Positions 8,916-18,015 of a stretch of 64,000 nt of DNA are shown here, piece after piece. The stretch is taken from assembly GCF_021538615.1 (NCBI RefSeq), contig NZ_JAJHIZ010000003.1, positions 4,092,001-4,156,000 of the forward strand. The letters are read 5' to 3'. The position numbers and the translations under genes were made by a program. The notes beneath the pieces are model-generated. The model did no database searches and was not told the DNA's origin. It saw only the letters and a program-made list of their open reading frames with translations. Within the stretch, counting starts at the first letter, position 1. Each line of letters starts with the position of its first letter. This DNA comes from Niabella agricola. Lineage in GTDB: Bacteria; Bacteroidota; Bacteroidia; Chitinophagales; Chitinophagaceae.

Positions 8916-10148
8916 TTATACCAGGTAGCTAAATAGGGTATTGTCCTTGTTGAGCTCAGTGAATTCGATCTGCGCTTTTTCCAGGTTTTGAATCAGAGGG
9001 TCGTAATCTTCGCGGTGCTTCAGCTCAATACCGATCAGCGCTGGTCCGCTTTCCTTATTGGTTTTTTGCATGTATTCAAAACGGGTGATATCGTCGTGCG
9101 GGCCCAGTACGTGGTTTACAAATTCCTTGAGCGCGCCCGGACGCTGGGCAAAATTTACAAGAAAGTAATGTTTCAGCCCTTCGTATTGCAGGCTTCGCTC
9201 CTTGATTTCCTGCATACGGTCAATATCGTTATTGCTACCGCTTACGATGCATACCACGTTCTTTCCTTTAATTTCCTCCCGCATAAAATCCAGCGCTGCA
9301 ATGGACAATGCGCCGGCTGGTTCCGCTACTATGGCGTCTTTATTATACAATTGCAAAATGGTGCTGCAGATCTTGCCCTCGGGAACCAGGCGTATTTCAT
9401 CCAGGTGCGCCTTGCAGAGCTCATAGGTGAGCTGCCCGACTTTTTTTACAGCGGCCCCGTCTACAAAACGGTCAATGGTTTTTAGTTCTATGGGGCCACC
9501 ATTTTTCAGCGCCATGGTCATAGAAGGGGCGCCTTCCGGCTCCGCCCCGGTGATTTTTGTATGGGGACTCACCGATTTGATATAAGTACTGACCCCGGCA
9601 CAAAGCCCGCCGCCGCCGTTAGGAATAATAATATGATCGATCTTTTTCAGATCATTCCATATTTCTACTCCTACGGTGCCCTGTCCTTCTATGATGCGCT
9701 CATGGTCGAAGGGAGGAATAAAGACCATATTGTGCTCTTCTGTATACACTTTTGCGGCAGCGGCACAATCATCAAAGGTGTCGCCCGTGAGGATAATTTC
9801 GATATTGGCTTCGCCAAACATTTTGGTCTGCTCGATCTTTTGGTTAGGTGTAATACTGGGCATAAAGATCACTCCATGAACATTGAGACGGTTGCAGCTA
9901 TAGGCAACGCCCTGCGCATGGTTGCCGGCACTGGCACAAACCACGCCTTTTTGCAGCTCTTCCCGGCTAAAGCATTGCATCATATTGAATGCACCCCGGA
10001 GTTTATAAGAGCGTACCACCTGAAGGTCCTCCCGCTTCAGGTAAACATTACATTGATACTGTTTTGAAAGATTTTGGTTGTATTGCAACGGCGTTTTTGT
10101 AACAATTCCCTTTAACCGTTCCATAGCTTTTTCAAATTCAATCTGCAT
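8916..10148 (-). CDS. ilvA: Threonine ammonia-lyase (threonine dehydratase)
   Basis: IlvA is a PLP enzyme that turns threonine into 2-oxobutanoate, the first step of isoleucine synthesis. The PLP-binding lysine is in RSYKLRGAFN (Lys49 from the chosen start), and the phosphate-binding loop is PNGGGGLCAG. A C-terminal ACT-like domain starts near residue 320 (LVNFAQRPGALKEFVNHVLG). The protein is about 410 residues, the short form with one ACT-like unit, against about 514 in E. coli. I prefer the ATG at 10148 to the upstream GTG at 10172, because it matches the usual IlvA N-terminus. TACCTTTG at 10159-10152 is a -7-like sequence just before that ATG. It is the last gene of the ilv superlocus. 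Confidence 0.95.
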   Translation of the reverse strand: MQIEFEKAMERLKGIVTKTPLQYNQNLSKQYQCNVYLKREDLQVVRSYKLRGAFNMMQCFSREELQKGVVCASAGNHAQGVAYSCNRLNVHGVIFMPSITPNQKIEQTKMFGEANIEIILTGDTFDDCAAAAKVYTEEHNMVFIPPFDHERIIEGQGTVGVEIWNDLKKIDHIIIPNGGGGLCAGVSTYIKSVSPHTKITGAEPEGAPSMTMALKNGGPIELKTIDRFVDGAAVKKVGQLTYELCKAHLDEIRLVPEGKICSTILQLYNKDAIVAEPAGALSIAALDFMREEIKGKNVVCIVSGSNNDIDRMQEIKERSLQYEGLKHYFLVNFAQRPGALKEFVNHVLGPHDDITRFEYMQKTNKESGPALIGIELKHREDYDPLIQNLEKAQIEFTELNKDNTLFSYLV

Positions 10149-10214
10149 GTCCAAAGGTAAAAAGGAATCCACATTTTATGACTGCAACGAGCAGATTTAT
10201 TATGAGTGCTTCTG

Positions 10215-11030
10215 TTAAAGTTTAACGCCCAGCCCCAATGTAAGGTAGAATAAGTTTTTACCGGTTTCCCCTTCCAGCAGGTTTTGCGGCATTACATAGG
10301 AGGGAATAACGGTTGCAAAGAACTTTCCAGCTACGGCCACAACGGGTGCGGAGGCTTCGTATGCCAATATATTAAAACGATCGTAGGGTTGCGTATGCTC
10401 TTTTTGTCCTACTGGTATGCCCAGGAATTTTGTACGTTCGATATAGCTCTTTGTAAATCGTTGTGTTCCGGCATATAGGTAAAAGGAAGGATCGATAGCA
10501 AATGCAACGTGGCTGTTGGGTTTGTGCAGGAGAAAAATATGGTCGGCTCCCAATGTAGCTCCGATATCTGTTTGATCTTTGGAGAATTTCAGGTCGCCGC
10601 CGGCATTGAAGGTAATTATGGGCGTTGTGATGGCTGTATTGATACCAGTCTGGCCTTTTAACGCCGATTGCGGCAGGGTACTGTTATCCTTGTACAATAC
10701 CTGCATATAAAAAATATTGCCGCTGAAATGGGTTGAAGGTTTAAAGCGGAAGCCGCCTTCCAGGGTGGTTCCGGCATAGGTGGTGGAGGCTACTTTATTT
10801 TGGGTGAAAATAATGTTTCCCTGTACGTATAACCCGTTTTTGAGCTGGTATCCGATATTGGGAATAAGTGCACTGCTCTGCAGGCTGTCTGTTCTTCCAA
10901 AATAATGAAGGCGTGTCTGGAAATTCACTCCTGCTCCGAATTCATTTTTCCGGGTGCTGTCCCGTTGGCTAAAGCAGGCAAACGGTATGCACAGGACCGC
11001 CAAAAAGATATATCTCAATTTTTGTTTCAT
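10215..11030 (-). CDS. Secreted protein, probable outer-membrane beta-barrel
   Basis: A 271-residue protein with a clear signal peptide (MKQKLRYIFLAVLCIPFACF, then SQ). The mature region alternates hydrophobic and polar residues in a way typical of beta-strands, is rich in aromatics, and ends with an aromatic-rich strand (NLFYLTLGLGVKL), as outer-membrane barrels do. I do not recognise a named family. It sits between the Ala-rich secreted protein and ilvA, all on the minus strand. No link to amino acid synthesis is evident. Confidence 0.65.
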   Translation of the reverse strand: MKQKLRYIFLAVLCIPFACFSQRDSTRKNEFGAGVNFQTRLHYFGRTDSLQSSALIPNIGYQLKNGLYVQGNIIFTQNKVASTTYAGTTLEGGFRFKPSTHFSGNIFYMQVLYKDNSTLPQSALKGQTGINTAITTPIITFNAGGDLKFSKDQTDIGATLGADHIFLLHKPNSHVAFAIDPSFYLYAGTQRFTKSYIERTKFLGIPVGQKEHTQPYDRFNILAYEASAPVVAVAGKFFATVIPSYVMPQNLLEGETGKNLFYLTLGLGVKL

Positions 11031-11114
11031 AGAACACTTTCTGGTTGTAAGGGTTAAAAAGATTGCCCTCTTATTACGGAGAGGGCAATCGATTGTATTC
11101 TTTCGGAACCGGTA

Positions 11115-11810
11115 TTATTTTACTTTTACGCTACCGGAGGCGTTTGCATCAACGGTTGCAGACGGCTGGGCATTTTTGATTTTGCCGGCTCCTTTTTTTA
11201 CACCGGACTTAACTGTTTTTGCTGCTTTTTTTGTACCATCCGCAGCGGCATCTACGCCTGCCGTTGCATCATCCTTAATGGTGGCTGCGGTTTCGCCTGA
11301 GCCAGATACGCCAATAGTTGCATTTCCGGATGCACCGGCATCAGTACCTGAGGAAACACTTCCTTGCTGTACAGCCGATTGCTCGTTGGCATTTGCTTTT
11401 GCATTTTCATTCGCATGAATGCCTGCCTGTACATCCCCATTTGTGGTAGCATTGCCAGCGGCTGCGTTTTGTGCTTTTACATCTGCCTGGGTGCCGGTGG
11501 TTACCTGAACCGAGTTGCCTGCATCGGCTGCGCTTCCAGCTGCAGCAGTGGTTTTGTCAACTGCCACGCTGGCTGCGGCCTTTGTTTTATCCACAGCTGT
11601 GGTTGCGGCCACTTTGGTTTTATTAACGGCGGTGGTTGTGGCTGCAGATACTTTGCCAACCGCATTCGTTGCTGCTGAAGCCGCCTTTGCTGCATTCACA
11701 GAAGCGCCTATGGAGCCCTTTACGGCAGTGCCTACGCCTACCTGTGCATGGGCAGCGCTGACAAGCAGTATTGAAAAAGCGGCAAGTGAGATTTTGAGAT
11801 TTCTTTTCAT
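11115..11810 (-). CDS. Ala/Thr/Lys-rich repetitive secreted protein
   Basis: This 231-residue protein has a signal peptide (MKRNLKISLAAFSILLVSAA, cleaved near AHAQ). The mature part is low complexity: repeats of the type AVNKTKVAATTAVDKTKAAA in the first half, a Gly/Asn/Ala-rich middle, then a short Lys-rich stretch and a final SVKVK. The first half would form an amphipathic or coiled helix, as in LEA-like or apolipoprotein-like stress proteins, but no family is recognised. Composition is far from that of its neighbours. Two alternative frames are also open across it, as expected from such repeats, but this frame alone has a signal peptide. Confidence 0.65.
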   Translation of the reverse strand: MKRNLKISLAAFSILLVSAAHAQVGVGTAVKGSIGASVNAAKAASAATNAVGKVSAATTTAVNKTKVAATTAVDKTKAAASVAVDKTTAAAGSAADAGNSVQVTTGTQADVKAQNAAAGNATTNGDVQAGIHANENAKANANEQSAVQQGSVSSGTDAGASGNATIGVSGSGETAATIKDDATAGVDAAADGTKKAAKTVKSGVKKGAGKIKNAQPSATVDANASGSVKVK

Positions 11811-12358
11811 AAAAACGGAATTTTAAATTTAGGATCGTGATGAGGTTTTTTATTTCAACGACTGTGCCAAAAATGGCACGTAAAAATGAAGAATGAATGA
11901 ACGGAATGTTGTTATTGGTCTAAGGTATTTATTGCCAGCAATATTGCTGATTTGAAAGATTGCTGTTGTTTAACAAAACAGTTTAGGTACTTATGCTTTC
12001 ATCAAATCTTCATGTTTATTAGCGGCGCGAATATTTTTTGTGAAACCATAAAATAATATGGCCCCGTTAACAATAGTGTTGTACAACGTAGCAATTGTTG
12101 CCCGGGCGGGTTTCATAATAAGTTACCGCAATATAAAGAAACAGGAGTAGGGAGCGGTTATAGGAGATAGGCCAGGAATAATAAGCTTCTTTATCGTATC
12201 CAACTTGTTTATATTTTTTCCTGACTTTTGGTCTATGTAATGCCGGCGGAAGCTGGTTTATTCACCCGGCGACGGGAGATCTTGCTGGGCTGCGCCAACG
12301 AAGGTGTCGTACAGCTATGCGCCGGATATGCACTCTATCCAGGGGATCCCTTTTATGT
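11811..12358. other. Non-coding spacer, 548 bp
   Basis: No gene is supported. It contains a perfect 6-bp hairpin GTGCCA/TGGCAC at about 11871-11886 without a U-tract. It also holds a GC-rich block at about 12241-12350 that includes the small palindrome ACCCGGCGACGGG. An open frame at 12228-12455 on the plus strand runs antisense into the ABC gene and shows no recognisable features. The GC-rich block looks like a dispersed element or gene remnant; I cannot identify it. Confidence 0.5.
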
Positions 12359-13807
12359 TTATTGCAGCAGATCAGCGCTGTGTAGAGCTATGATTTTCCC
12401 GTCCTGCAACACCAGTTTATGTGTAATACATGCAGGTAGTTGTGTTTCAAAGTGACCTACATAAATAATGGTAACGCCGTTTTTACTGATCTCGTCTACC
12501 AGGTTATTAAAATATTGCGTTTGTTGCCGATCCAGTCCCTGGCAAGGCTCGTCTAAAACCAATAGTTGCGGGTTTTTAATGATGGTACGTCCCAGTAAGG
12601 CCAGGCGCTGCTTACCCAGCGGCAGTGTGCTTAAAAGCTCATCCTTTACATCATAAAGGTCCAGGAAATGCAGCAGCTCGTTTAGTTGTTGTTTTTGCAT
12701 ATAACGTAGTTGCCGGTATAAACCATTGCTATCGAAGAAGCCGGAGGCCAGGCTTTGTAAAACAGTAGCATTTGCATCAAAATACCAGTGCAGTTCCGGA
12801 GATATCAGGCCAATCCTTCTCTTGATGTCCCAGATACTTTCCCCGCCGCCGCGTTGTACTCCAAATAATTTGATATCGTTGGCATATGCCTGGGGATGGT
12901 CGCCGGTTATTAAACTGAGCAGGGTTGATTTTCCGGAGCCATTATGTCCCTGAAGCAGCCATCGTTCACCTGCATTCACCTGCCATTGTATATCTGTTAA
13001 TACCTGCTTCCCGTCATACTGTACATGCACGTCCTTCATACGGATCAGCGTTGATGTGGTGTACTGCGGCGGTTCTTTTAAAAAATCGGGAAGGGGTTTT
13101 AAAGGTTTTTCTTCAAAGGTGAGTGCGGTATCCGTCATCTCAAGATTGCCGTTCTTCATAACGGCAAATGCGTTGATGCTGGCTGGCAGCTCGGCATCGT
13201 TACTTAGCAGGAGCAGGGTGCCGCCGTTACCGGTATAATCGTTGAGCAGCTGATTAAGGCGTCCGCGTGAGTTTACATCCAGCCCGGTATAGGGTTGGTC
13301 AATGACCAGTAACTGGGGACGCAGCCAGAGCGCCTTTACCAGCTGTAGCTTTTTATGTTCACCGCTGGAAATCTCGAAAAGCTGTTCATCCAGGACTTTT
13401 GCATAATCCAGTGTATCAATCAACGCGTTTAAACGATCGTTGTTTAAAGCATGTTCTTTGCCATACAGTTCCAATTCTCTTGCAATGGTTACGGTGTCTC
13501 TTCGCTGTTGATGATTGTAGCGCTGCTGGTAATAAAAATTCCGGTCGCCTTCCAGGTTGGTAAAACGATACCAGCTTTCAACAAAAAGAACGGTTGCAGG
13601 CAAATGACTTTGCGCATCGAAGTTGATTTGGATATCGCCAGAATATTTTACGGTTCCTGCGATGGCCTTGCCCAGCGTGGTCTTGCCGCTGCCGCTTTCT
13701 CCTTTTATGACCCAGCCTTCGCCCGGGTTTATAGTAAGCGACAGGTTGTCTAAAACGGTTTTACTACCGTAGTTAACGGAGAGCTGTTGTATGTTGAGAA
13801 TAGACAT
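12359..13807 (-). CDS. ModF-like twin-ATPase ABC protein, copy 1
   Basis: A 482-residue protein with two ABC ATPase domains and no membrane segment, in the arrangement of ModF. Domain 1 has Walker A GESGSGKTT (36-44), a weak signature SSGEH (147-151) and Walker B LLVID (166-170), followed by Gln171 where the catalytic Glu is expected. Domain 2 has Walker A GHNGSGKST (287-295), the ModF hallmark GGESIWDIKRRIG (321-333), a degenerate signature LPLGKQ (395-400) and an intact Walker B with LLVLDE (415-420). The role of ModF proteins is unclear. A paralogue lies at 23303 in the same locus. A separate promoter is likely, since a terminator lies between it and ilvC. Confidence 0.85.
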   Translation of the reverse strand: MSILNIQQLSVNYGSKTVLDNLSLTINPGEGWVIKGESGSGKTTLGKAIAGTVKYSGDIQINFDAQSHLPATVLFVESWYRFTNLEGDRNFYYQQRYNHQQRRDTVTIARELELYGKEHALNNDRLNALIDTLDYAKVLDEQLFEISSGEHKKLQLVKALWLRPQLLVIDQPYTGLDVNSRGRLNQLLNDYTGNGGTLLLLSNDAELPASINAFAVMKNGNLEMTDTALTFEEKPLKPLPDFLKEPPQYTTSTLIRMKDVHVQYDGKQVLTDIQWQVNAGERWLLQGHNGSGKSTLLSLITGDHPQAYANDIKLFGVQRGGGESIWDIKRRIGLISPELHWYFDANATVLQSLASGFFDSNGLYRQLRYMQKQQLNELLHFLDLYDVKDELLSTLPLGKQRLALLGRTIIKNPQLLVLDEPCQGLDRQQTQYFNNLVDEISKNGVTIIYVGHFETQLPACITHKLVLQDGKIIALHSADLLQ

Positions 13808-14110
13808 TGCTTGTTCGGTTTCTTTTATGCGTATGCCATGATAACGGAGTGCCGGATCTGTTTATGATTCTGATTTAAGCACAGCCGGTGTACAGGTGAT
13901 GCGCAACATGCGCTTCCTTTAAATCTGGAGGAAACGCTGTTTTTGAAAATTGCGCGCCCTGAGGCGCGCAATTGTTTTTTGTTGATAAAGATACAATCCG
14001 TTCAGCAGTACAGGTGTGCGACGCAACGAAGACAATAGCAGCACATGAGCCGGCTAAATAATGATCACGCCTTACGGTATCCGCTGAACGCCTGGTATTG
14101 TTTACTGAAA
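13808..14110. other. Spacer between ilvC and ModF-like copy 1
   Basis: The 303-bp stretch contains the ilvC terminator (listed separately). Nearer the ABC gene it has two overlapping small hairpins: GCGCA-ACA-TGCGC at 13901-13913, and arms at 13911-13919 and 13930-13938 pairing GCGCTTCCT with AGGAAACGC. A 15-codon open frame (13862-13909, minus, beginning MLRITCTPAV) lies across the first hairpin. No larger gene is present. Confidence 0.4.
13948..13973 (-). terminator. Intrinsic terminator after ilvC
   Basis: A perfect 11-bp stem, AATTGCGCGCC (13948-13958) with GGCGCGCAATT (13963-13973), closes on a four-base loop. On the minus strand it is followed by TTTTC, a short U-tract, and on the plus strand by a run of six T. 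It lies 138 bp past the ilvC stop and separates the ilv operon from the next ABC gene. Confidence 0.8.
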
Positions 14111-15592
14111 TCAGGCAGTTTTGATCGCTTTCATAGCGGTCATGGCCTTACGTAACACCGTGCCTACTTTCTCTACGGGATGCTGACGGATGGCTTCGTT
14201 TACTTCAACCAGCTCCTGGTTGTCAACAGCACCGTCTTTTCCTTCATTGAAGTTTTTGCCTACAAGGTCTGTATCTACAGTCTTCATGAAATCGGACAGT
14301 AAAGGCTTACATGCCTGGTCAAACAGGTAGCAACCATACTCTGCCGTATCGGAAATCACGCGGTTCATTTCGAATAGCTTTTTCCGTGCAATGGTATTGG
14401 CAATTAAAGGAGTTTCGTGCAGCGACTCATAGTATGCAGACTCCGGTTTAATGCCGGCTTCAACCATGGTTTCAAATGCCAGTTCCACGCCTGCCTTAAT
14501 AAAGGCAACCATTAATGTATAGTTGTCAAAGTATTCCTGTTCGCCGATCTTTACGTCGCCGGCCGGTGTTTTTTCAAAAGCGGTTTCCCCGGTTTCTGCT
14601 CTCCATTTCAGCAGGTTGGCATCACCGTTAGCCCAGTCTTCCATCATTACACGGCTAAACTCGCCGCTCATGATATCGTCCTGGTGCTTCTGGAACAGCG
14701 GGCGCATAATCGTTTTCAGTTCTTCTGAAACCCGGAAGGCTTTGATCTTCGCAGGATTGCTTAAACGGTCCATCATACCGGTAACGCCGCCGTGTTTCAG
14801 GGCTTCGGTGATCACTTCCACACCGTATTGCACCAGTTTGGAAGCGTAGCCCGGATCGATGCCTTTTTCGATCATTTTATCGAAAGAAAGAATGGAGCCG
14901 GTTTGCAGCAAGCCGCAAAGAATGGTTTGTTCGCCCATCAGGTCGGATTTGACTTCCGCTACAAAAGAAGACCGTAACACACCGGCACGATGTCCGCCTG
15001 TTCCCACACAATATGCTTTTGCCTGTTCCAGGCCCTTGCCTTCCGGATCATTTTCGGGATGTACGGCAATAAGGGTAGGAACGCCAAAGCCCCGCAGGTA
15101 TTCTGCGCGCACCTCGCTTCCGGGGCTTTTGGGAGCCACCATAATTACAGTCAGGTCTTTACGGATCTGCATGCCTTCTTCAACGATGTTGAAGCCATGA
15201 GAATAAGAAAGGGTTGCGCCTTGTTTCATCAAAGGCATAACAGCACTCACAACAGCGGTGTGCTGCTTGTCCGGGGTCAGGTTAATGACCAGGTCCGCGG
15301 TGGGAATCAGTTCCTCATAAGTGCCTACTTTGAAGTTATTATCCGTAGCGTTTTTCCAGCTGGCTCTTTTTTCATCTATTGCTTCTTTGCGCAGGGCATA
15401 AGAAACGTCCAGACCACTATCTCTCAGGTTTAAGCCCTGGTTCAGGCCTTGTGCGCCGCAACCAACGATCACGATTTTTTTTCCTTTTAGTGCATCCACG
15501 CCATCCAGGAACTCATCATTGCTCATGAATTCGCAAACGCCCAGTTGATTGAGCTGCTCTCTCAGGGGTAGTGTGTTAAAGTAATTTGCCAT
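14111..15592 (-). CDS. ilvC: Ketol-acid reductoisomerase
   Basis: IlvC converts 2-acetolactate and 2-aceto-2-hydroxybutanoate into the dihydroxy acids of valine and isoleucine synthesis, using Mg2+ and NAD(P)H. At 493 residues it is the long class II form, with a duplicated C-terminal knotted domain, as in enteric bacteria and many Bacteroidota. The Rossmann nucleotide-binding loop is [20 protein letters not shown] near residues 36-55. Metal-site stretches such as [14 protein letters not shown] follow at about 217-230. It is the last gene of the ilvD-to-ilvC run and is followed by a strong terminator. The upstream spacer 15593-15657 is AT-rich low-complexity sequence. Confidence 0.97.
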   Translation of the reverse strand: MANYFNTLPLREQLNQLGVCEFMSNDEFLDGVDALKGKKIVIVGCGAQGLNQGLNLRDSGLDVSYALRKEAIDEKRASWKNATDNNFKVGTYEELIPTADLVINLTPDKQHTAVVSAVMPLMKQGATLSYSHGFNIVEEGMQIRKDLTVIMVAPKSPGSEVRAEYLRGFGVPTLIAVHPENDPEGKGLEQAKAYCVGTGGHRAGVLRSSFVAEVKSDLMGEQTILCGLLQTGSILSFDKMIEKGIDPGYASKLVQYGVEVITEALKHGGVTGMMDRLSNPAKIKAFRVSEELKTIMRPLFQKHQDDIMSGEFSRVMMEDWANGDANLLKWRAETGETAFEKTPAGDVKIGEQEYFDNYTLMVAFIKAGVELAFETMVEAGIKPESAYYESLHETPLIANTIARKKLFEMNRVISDTAEYGCYLFDQACKPLLSDFMKTVDTDLVGKNFNEGKDGAVDNQELVEVNEAIRQHPVEKVGTVLRKAMTAMKAIKTA

Positions 15593-15657
15593 TGTTATTT
15601 GATATTTAGTATTTACGATTTAGTAATTGAGATTTGTTATTTGAGGCTTGAATTTTT

Positions 15658-16122
15658 TTATTTGACGTTTAATATTCTTGTATAATCACGCATTGCCTGC
15701 CAGTGCAGGGTGTCGTGCGCTGCCACTGTGATCAGCATTTCTTCGATGGTGGTTACCGGTACGCCAAAGGTATCGGTAGTGTACATGGTTATTTCCTGAA
15801 AGCGGTTAGCATCGAGCGCCTCTTTTACTGCCAATGTAAAGTTGCTGGCTAACGCGATGAGCTCATCGATTTCCTGCTGAGTGGCTGGTGCAGCAGGTTT
15901 GCTGCCCTTCTTGTAGCGCTCATACAGGGGAATGATAAAGCCGGGATCTACTTGCGTAACCTTGAATACCAGGCCATAGCCGCTAACCACCAGGTGGCCG
16001 AAGTTCCAGATGATGTTATTGTTGAAGCCGGCAGGCACCTGGTTAAGCGTTTCAAGAGGGGTCGCTTTTATCAATGTGATTGCTTTTTGCCGGATGCTGT
16101 CAATGATATTGAATGTGTACAT
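15658..16122 (-). CDS. DinB-like protein within the ilv operon
   Basis: A 154-residue helical protein of the DinB superfamily. NNIIWNFGHLVVSGYGLV carries the helix-2 His (NxGHLV type), and the last helix has AAHDTLHWQAMRDYTRIL, with the HxxxHxxQ arrangement expected for metal binding. The His set looks complete, unlike that of the copy at 6431. It lies between the VOC gene (3-bp gap upstream) and ilvC, so it is likely part of the ilv transcript. Substrate is unknown. No direct role in branched-chain amino acid synthesis is known for this family. Confidence 0.85.
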   Translation of the reverse strand: MYTFNIIDSIRQKAITLIKATPLETLNQVPAGFNNNIIWNFGHLVVSGYGLVFKVTQVDPGFIIPLYERYKKGSKPAAPATQQEIDELIALASNFTLAVKEALDANRFQEITMYTTDTFGVPVTTIEEMLITVAAHDTLHWQAMRDYTRILNVK

Positions 16123-16125
16123 TGT

Positions 16126-16503
16126 TTAATTTTTATTGCCGGGGATCCGTTCGTTGAAAGATATCCGGTTATTAAATGGGTCGTTAACCGTAACGCAATA
16201 TGCGCCATAAAAGGTTTCTTCCAGCCCCGGACGGTTGTATTTGTACGGTTTGTTGAGGATTGTGTTGTGAAAATCTTTTAAGCCGGTGCACCATACAAAA
16301 ACATGGGTGCCGGGCGTGCCGTCTCCATGATGTTCACTGAGATGCAGGGTGATGCCGTCTTTTTCCACTTCCAGGTAAACCGGTGTGTTGTCCTCAAACC
16401 GGTGCTCCCATACAATGGTAAACCCCAGCCAGTCTACGTAAAATTCAATGGCTTTTGCGTAGTCAAAGATGCGCAGTACGGGTATAGTCTTTTCTGCCGT
16501 CAT
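16126..16503 (-). CDS. VOC (glyoxalase/bleomycin-resistance-like) family protein
   Basis: The protein from the ATG at 16503 has 125 residues and reads as one vicinal-oxygen-chelate domain: TIPVLRIFDYAKAIEFYVDW at the start, then two beta-alpha-beta-beta-beta modules. Stretches such as DNTPVYLEVEKDGITLHLSE and NDPFNNRISFNER are typical of glyoxalase- or bleomycin-resistance-like proteins. I prefer 16503 over the longer frame from 16536, which would run back into ilvN and adds residues without family similarity. It starts four bases after the ilvN stop codon and ends three bases before the DinB gene. The substrate is unknown. Confidence 0.85.
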   Translation of the reverse strand: MTAEKTIPVLRIFDYAKAIEFYVDWLGFTIVWEHRFEDNTPVYLEVEKDGITLHLSEHHGDGTPGTHVFVWCTGLKDFHNTILNKPYKYNRPGLEETFYGAYCVTVNDPFNNRISFNERIPGNKN

Positions 16504-16507
16504 TTTT

Positions 16508-17095
16508 TTACATGCTAAACACAGAGTCCTGCTCATTCAGGAATTCGTTCTCGATTACTTCTTCTCCCGGTTCCCGGGCTTCAAATTCCTTGATTTTCTT
16601 GTGGAAACCTTCACTGCTCTTAATAATGGCCACCCGTGCACCACGCACAAATTCGATCAGCCCGTATTCTTCAAACAGCTTTACAAGTTTGTCGGTTTCT
16701 TCCCTATGCCCCGTACATTCGAATACCGTATAGTCATTATTAATGGATACCACACGGGCGCCGTACTCCCGCAATACGCGTTCTACGATCATTTTGTCGG
16801 TTACCTGGCTGGTAGGTACTTTGTATAATGCCAGTTCCTGCCAGATGATCTCGCTGTTGAGGTGATAGTAAGCTTTCAGTACCTCCACCTGCTTTTCGAT
16901 CTGCTTGCACAATTTCTTTACGACTTCTTCTGTTTCGTCAATTACAATATTGAACCGGTGAATGCCGGGGATTTCGGAAGAAGAAGTATTTAGGCTGTCG
17001 ATATTGATTTTCCGCCGGGAAAAAATGATTGTAATGCGGGCCAGCAGCCCGATCTGGTCTTCCGCGTAAACGGTTATGGTATATTGTTGTTTCAT
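16508..17095 (-). CDS. ilvN: Acetolactate synthase small (regulatory) subunit
   Basis: This 195-residue protein is the regulatory partner of IlvB and usually confers valine feedback inhibition. The N-terminal ACT domain opens with QYTITVYAEDQIGLLARITI and continues with RRKINIDSLNTSSSEIPGIH. A second ACT-like half follows from about residue 75 (IWQELALYKVPTSQVTDKMI). The start codon overlaps the stop of the upstream methyltransferase gene as ATGA (17095-17092), suggesting translational coupling. Unusually, ilvN is separated from ilvB by two unrelated small genes. The name ilvH would be equally acceptable. Confidence 0.95.
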   Translation of the reverse strand: MKQQYTITVYAEDQIGLLARITIIFSRRKINIDSLNTSSSEIPGIHRFNIVIDETEEVVKKLCKQIEKQVEVLKAYYHLNSEIIWQELALYKVPTSQVTDKMIVERVLREYGARVVSINNDYTVFECTGHREETDKLVKLFEEYGLIEFVRGARVAIIKSSEGFHKKIKEFEAREPGEEVIENEFLNEQDSVFSM

Positions 17096-17694
17096 TGCTG
17101 TGTTTGAAGTTTAAAGTTTGAAGTTTTTGTAACGATGATGATTCCGGTTGACCAATGCAATTTTGTAAGTACAAGATCGGTTCTTGTTTCCAGGGTGGCA
17201 ATGAAGGCGGTTACTCTTTGCGCATGTCCTTCCGGCCAATTGGGTTGCGGAAGCATGTCGTCAATAAAATAAATGCCCCCGGTTTTTAACAAAGCAAATG
17301 TTTCTTCGAAAAGATCGTATTTTCCCGGCATGGCATCGGCAAAGATGAGATCAAACTGTGCGCCTTTATAAGCAGCGATCCATTCGTAGGCATCCGCACA
17401 TACAAAATCAATCCGTTCGTCTTTTAGCTGCTCCTTCGCTACGCTGATCAGTAATTCGTTGTTGTCAACGGATACCAGCGAAGCGTTGTTGCTCATGCCA
17501 CCCAGGATCCAGGAAGTTGCCAGTCCGGTTCCGGTGCCCAGTTCCAGGATCCTGCCTCCGGGCTTTGCGGCCACCAGGGTTTGTAACAGGCTTCCGGTTT
17601 GCAGGTCGGAGGGCATATCAAAGCCCAGCGCCTTCGTTTTGAGTGCGATGGATTGGTATTGAACCGGAATGTTTATGAGTACATGGTCTGTCAT
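17092..17694 (-). CDS. SAM-dependent O-methyltransferase-like protein
   Basis: A 200-residue class I methyltransferase. Motif I is GRILELGTGTGLATSWILGG near residues 46-65, the acidic residue for SAM ribose binding is in LVSVDNNEL, and motif IV is FDLIFADAMPGKYDLF. The shape and the aspartates recall caffeoyl-CoA/catechol O-methyltransferases, but the substrate is unknown. Its ATG overlaps the stop of the preceding monooxygenase-like gene as ATGA, and its stop overlaps the ilvN start in the same way. Expression is thus likely tied to the ilv operon. Confidence 0.85.
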   Translation of the reverse strand: MTDHVLINIPVQYQSIALKTKALGFDMPSDLQTGSLLQTLVAAKPGGRILELGTGTGLATSWILGGMSNNASLVSVDNNELLISVAKEQLKDERIDFVCADAYEWIAAYKGAQFDLIFADAMPGKYDLFEETFALLKTGGIYFIDDMLPQPNWPEGHAQRVTAFIATLETRTDLVLTKLHWSTGIIIVTKTSNFKLQTQQ

Positions 17695-17978
17695 GCTGTT
17701 TGATAATGCTCCACAACCGGGAACGGGTCATAAAAATGATGCAGGAGTCTTTTCCATTCCTGATAGGCTGGGCTCTTTCTGAACCCTTCGGTATGATCTT
17801 CCAGGGTTTGCCAGCGCACGATCAGGATATATTCATTCGCTTTCTCCATGGACTTTAGCAACTCATGTTGTAAATATCCTTGAATGGAGCTGATAATGCT
17901 TTTAGCTTTCCCGAAGGCCGCTAAAAAATCATGCTCCGTCCCCGGAATAATATTCAATATTGCAATTTCAGTTACCAT
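17691..17978 (-). CDS. Antibiotic biosynthesis monooxygenase (ABM) domain protein
   Basis: A 95-residue protein of the dimeric alpha/beta barrel ABM type: VTEIAILNIIPGTEHDFLAA at the start, then YILIVRWQTLEDHTEGFRKS and a closing HHFYDPFPVVEHY. Members include small monooxygenases and heme-degrading enzymes, but many are uncharacterised. I favour the ATG at 17978, which gives the usual ABM N-terminus; the alternative ATG at 18005 adds nine residues. It lies just after ilvB and overlaps the methyltransferase gene by four bases (ATGA). Confidence 0.8.
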   Translation of the reverse strand: MVTEIAILNIIPGTEHDFLAAFGKAKSIISSIQGYLQHELLKSMEKANEYILIVRWQTLEDHTEGFRKSPAYQEWKRLLHHFYDPFPVVEHYQTA

Positions 17979-18015
17979 GTCCTTTTGCGGTCGCGTACTC
18001 ACCATTGACTATTGA

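Noticed and set aside
11252..11695. Alternative frames within the Ala-rich repeat gene
   Set aside because: Open because of the repetitive DNA; they lack a signal peptide and have atypical composition.
12228..12455. 75-codon plus-strand frame
   Set aside because: Runs antisense into the ModF-like gene and shows no recognisable features; probably chance.
13808..14110. Riboswitch before the ModF-like gene
   Set aside because: Only small hairpins are visible and no conserved riboswitch core could be recognised.
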